From positions 1 to 64,000 of the forward strand of contig CAZEDM010000004.1 in the NCBI GenBank assembly GCA_964511075.1: a stretch of DNA of 64,000 nucleotides. The letters run 5' to 3'. The first letter of the stretch is position 1. Every line of letters starts with the position of its first letter. A program made the position numbers and the translations under genes. Shown here in pieces: positions 62,071 through 64,000 of the stretch. This DNA comes from CAZEDM01 sp964511075. GTDB taxonomy: Bacteria; Zixibacteria; MSB-5A5; RBG-16-43-9. The notes beneath the pieces are model-generated. The model ran no database searches and was not told the DNA's origin. It saw only the letters and a list, made by a program, of their open reading frames with translations.

Positions 62071-63006
62071 CTATTCTCTAAACTTGTCCTTAAGCTCCTC
62101 AATATCCTGTTTGAGATTGGTGATGGACTCAGCTAAAAAGCCCAGAGCAAAAAGGGAGATGCCGGAGAGAATCAAAAGAATTACCAGATATAAAAGCGGC
62201 CTTAAGCCCTCATGCTGGAATATCCTTAAATACAAAGCCAAAAGACCGGTTAAAAAACCCAAAAACAATAGGATCAGGCCGATCGAGCCAAAAAACAGCA
62301 TAGGCTTGCGCATAAAGGAGACCTGGAATTTGACGCTGAAAAGGTCCAGAACACCGATAGGTATTCTCCAGAATCCGAATTTCGATTTACCGTATTTCCT
62401 GGGATAAAGGTGAATTTTTACCTCGTCGATTTTATAACCCTTTTCTGCTGCCATAACCACCATATACCTGTGCCAGTCCTTGCGCAAAGATATCTCCTCC
62501 AGCACCTCTTTTCTAAAGGCTTTAACCGAGTTAAGGTCGTGCACTTTTACCCTGAATAACCATCTGGATAATAGATTATAGAAAAAGGATACGAAGGCTT
62601 TTATCCCATAACTTCCCTGTTTCCAGCCGGTAACTATGTCATTCCCCTGCTCTATCTTCCGGATAAACTTGGGGATATCCTCAGGCAGATACTGGAGGTC
62701 TGCAGGCCAGAAAAGATAGACGTCCCCGGTGGCATTTTTGAAACCGATTTGAAGGGCAGCCGTAATCCCCCGATGGGTTTTATTGCTTAAAGCTTTTAAA
62801 AAACCGTATTTTTTCTCAAGCCCCCTGGCCAGTTCAGAGGTTCTATCTGTAGAGCCATCATCCACCAGTAGGACCTCACCTCTCCATCCGGATTCTCGGA
62901 ACATCTTCTCAAAATTCTCCAGAAGTAAAGGGATATTCTCTTGCTCATTATAAGCCGGAACTACCACAGAGATTTTATAGACGTTTTCTTTTCTATCCTC
63001 AGACAT
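62071..63006 (-). CDS. family 2 glycosyltransferase with two C-terminal membrane helices
   Basis: A 311-aa membrane-linked GT2 enzyme of the undecaprenyl-phosphate sugar transferase type. Motifs: SVVVPAYNEQENIPLLL, LLVDDGSTDRTSEL, LFWPADLQYLPEDIP (the DxD position appears as ADLQ) and RYMVVMAAEKGYKI. Two hydrophobic helices (LFFGSIGLILLFLGFLTGLLA and LLYLVILLILSGISLFALGF) and a short coiled tail end it. It is the most upstream gene of the minus-strand glycan cluster and is probably first in the operon. Confidence 0.92.
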   Translation of the reverse strand: MSEDRKENVYKISVVVPAYNEQENIPLLLENFEKMFRESGWRGEVLLVDDGSTDRTSELARGLEKKYGFLKALSNKTHRGITAALQIGFKNATGDVYLFWPADLQYLPEDIPKFIRKIEQGNDIVTGWKQGSYGIKAFVSFFYNLLSRWLFRVKVHDLNSVKAFRKEVLEEISLRKDWHRYMVVMAAEKGYKIDEVKIHLYPRKYGKSKFGFWRIPIGVLDLFSVKFQVSFMRKPMLFFGSIGLILLFLGFLTGLLALYLRIFQHEGLRPLLYLVILLILSGISLFALGFLAESITNLKQDIEELKDKFRE

Positions 63007-63159
63007 ATATTTTCACAAATATACCCCTTAAATAGCAAAAGTCAACTCTAAAAGACACCTATAGATATATCGTAAATTCAGCTTGCAAACTTAGGATGCT
63101 GCCTAAAAGAGGATTTTAGAAACAAGGATTCTACCCTAGGCAACCTCGACCAGATATAT

Positions 63160-63188
63160 CCTAAGATGACAGTCATCTTAGGCTTTTT
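63160..63188 (+). terminator. orphan intrinsic terminator
   Basis: CCTAAGAT (63160-63167) pairs with ATCTTAGG (63175-63182) across a GACAGTC loop, followed by six T residues. No plus-strand gene precedes it in this gap, so it may end a small RNA. Confidence 0.65.
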
Positions 63189-63374
63189 TCTGAAACTGCG
63201 ACCCCTGGCCCATCAAACAGTGCGACAGGAATCTGCAAGGTTATATGCAACAGCAAGTTTGCGACAAGAGGCAAAGAGGTCCATTCCTTAGAGGTTTGAA
63301 GGATAGGTTCGGTTATTGAGCGTTTGGATTTATTATGTATGATCTGGAATTCATTATTTTTTAAGAAATTTTAC

Positions 63375-63404
63375 TTGACTTTTTATAGCTTTTTGTCATA
63401 CTTA
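63375..63404 (+). promoter_or_regulatory. possible promoter of FG-GAP protein gene
   Basis: TTGACT (63375-63380), an 18-base spacer and TACTTA (63399-63404) lie 34 bases upstream of the ATG. AAGGGAGGTAAAA is the ribosome binding site. Confidence 0.45.
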
Positions 63405-63437
63405 ATCAGACAGGACAACATCATAAGGGAGGTAAAA

Positions 63438-64000
63438 ATGTCTATAAAAAGACAGGTTTTTACGTTTCTCTTTTTGCTGTTTGTGGTTCCTTGTTCAGCA
63501 TTAGCCTCTGAACCGCTATTTGCTTCAAGGACAGATTACCAGACGGGGGAAGCTCCTTATTCTGTATTCAGTGCGGACTTGGACGGGGATGGGAAGATGG
63601 ACCTGGCTGTGGCGAATCAATATAGCGACAATGTCTCTATCTTCAAGAACAATGGGGACGGAACGTTTCAGCCTGCAGTCAATTACGCAGTGGGATACAG
63701 CCCCACTTCGGTCTTCTGTGCGGATTTAGACGGGGATGGCGATAGGGACTTAGCCTTGGCAAATTACAATGATGTTTCAATTTTGATGAACAAAGGGAAT
63801 GGAACCTTCGAGACTGCTGTTCACTATGCAGCTGGGGCTCGTCCAGTTACGGTTTTCTGTGCATATCTTAATGCTGATTCCTCTAAAGATTTAGTGGTAA
63901 CAAATTTCGACAGCGATAATATTTCCATCCTCACAAACAATGGAGATGGGACCTTTCAGGCTGCAGTCAATTATCCTGTAGGCAATTCGCCCTGGTCAGT
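63438..64000 (+). CDS. exported FG-GAP/VCBS repeat protein (5' part, runs off the window)
   Basis: The gene starts at the ATG at 63438 behind AAGGGAGG and stays open to the end of the window (187 codons visible). A signal peptide (RQVFTFLFLLFVVPCSALAS) is followed by at least three propeller blades with SVFSADLDGDGKMDLAVAN, FCADLDGDGDRDLALAN and a weaker third, each with calcium-binding DxDGDG loops and NNGDGTFQ strands. It is a third member of the propeller proteins in this window and probably also ends in a dockerin, though that part is not visible. Confidence 0.88.
   Translation, partial: MSIKRQVFTFLFLLFVVPCSALASEPLFASRTDYQTGEAPYSVFSADLDGDGKMDLAVANQYSDNVSIFKNNGDGTFQPAVNYAVGYSPTSVFCADLDGDGDRDLALANYNDVSILMNKGNGTFETAVHYAAGARPVTVFCAYLNADSSKDLVVTNFDSDNISILTNNGDGTFQAAVNYPVGNSPWS

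Larger units (their letters stand above)
63007..63437. other. intergenic region with an orphan terminator
   Basis: This 431-base divergent gap should hold the promoters of both the minus-strand glycan operon and the plus-strand FG-GAP gene. It also contains a plus-strand intrinsic terminator at 63160-63188 with no plus-strand CDS before it. GCTGCCTA...TAGGCAAC inverted segments occur upstream of that terminator. No open frame is supported. Confidence 0.55.

Overview
Organism. This looks like a chromosomal segment of an uncultivated Gram-negative-type bacterium, most likely of the FCB superphylum or the candidate phylum Zixibacteria. The main reason is that at least five predicted exported proteins end in a pair of type I dockerin repeats with the core SDVVYLINYLFKGG, a C-terminus I associate with Zixibacteria-like genomes. 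Lipobox lipoproteins, Sec and Tat signal peptides, a mreCD-mrdA-rodA rod-shape operon and Lgt fit a diderm cell. Archaeal-type FBP aldolase/phosphatase, protein disulfide oxidoreductase, THEP1-type NTPase and a citryl-CoA-lyase-like protein are all common in thermophilic or deep-branching lineages. The taxonomic call is inference. I saw no phage, insertion sequence or CRISPR array.

Layout. 1-5.3 kb: der GTPase, a DUF512 radical SAM protein, tRNA-Gly(CCC), FBP aldolase/phosphatase and a Met-rich lipoprotein. 5.4-17.8 kb: large exported proteins (M14 carboxypeptidase, cohesin-like/Fn3 protein and two FG-GAP/VCBS propeller proteins), interrupted by a tldD-tldE pair whose TldD carries a Tat signal. 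18.2-21.9 kb: rdgB, then an overlapping murI-amidase-smpB operon. 22-30 kb: alcohol dehydrogenase, beta-helix dockerin protein, THEP1 NTPase, small membrane and DNA-binding proteins, CPBP protease, WYL regulator and citryl-CoA lyase. 30.5-38.2 kb: MrfA-type helicase and YprB/MrfB-type exonuclease flanking an AT-rich hypothetical gene, a WG-repeat protein and an NSS transporter with a 35-codon MetS-like subunit. 38.4-43 kb: macro domain protein, free-standing ACT protein, lipoprotein, a structured non-coding element and a selenoprotein candidate. 43-50 kb: comF, lgt, the rod-shape operon and a PTS IIA protein. 50-63 kb: accA, then a long minus-strand glycan/envelope cluster (MraY-like transferase, GT2, polyprenol-P mannose synthase, YfhO-like protein, flippase-like protein, GT4, deacetylase, PHP, ATP-grasp, GT2). 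63.4 kb to the end: the start of another FG-GAP protein.

Highlights. The strongest unusual signal is a glutaredoxin-like protein disulfide oxidoreductase at 42432-43082. The first cysteine of its second CxxC site is an in-frame TGA, the domain continues intact after it, and a hairpin that fits a bacterial SECIS element lies 17 nt downstream. This is a probable selenoprotein that gene callers would truncate at 42651. The second signal is a dense family of intergenic palindromes with constant GTAGGGG/CCCCTAC-type ends and freely varying mirrored cores. The third is a compact structured RNA candidate ending in a strong terminator at 41457-41571.
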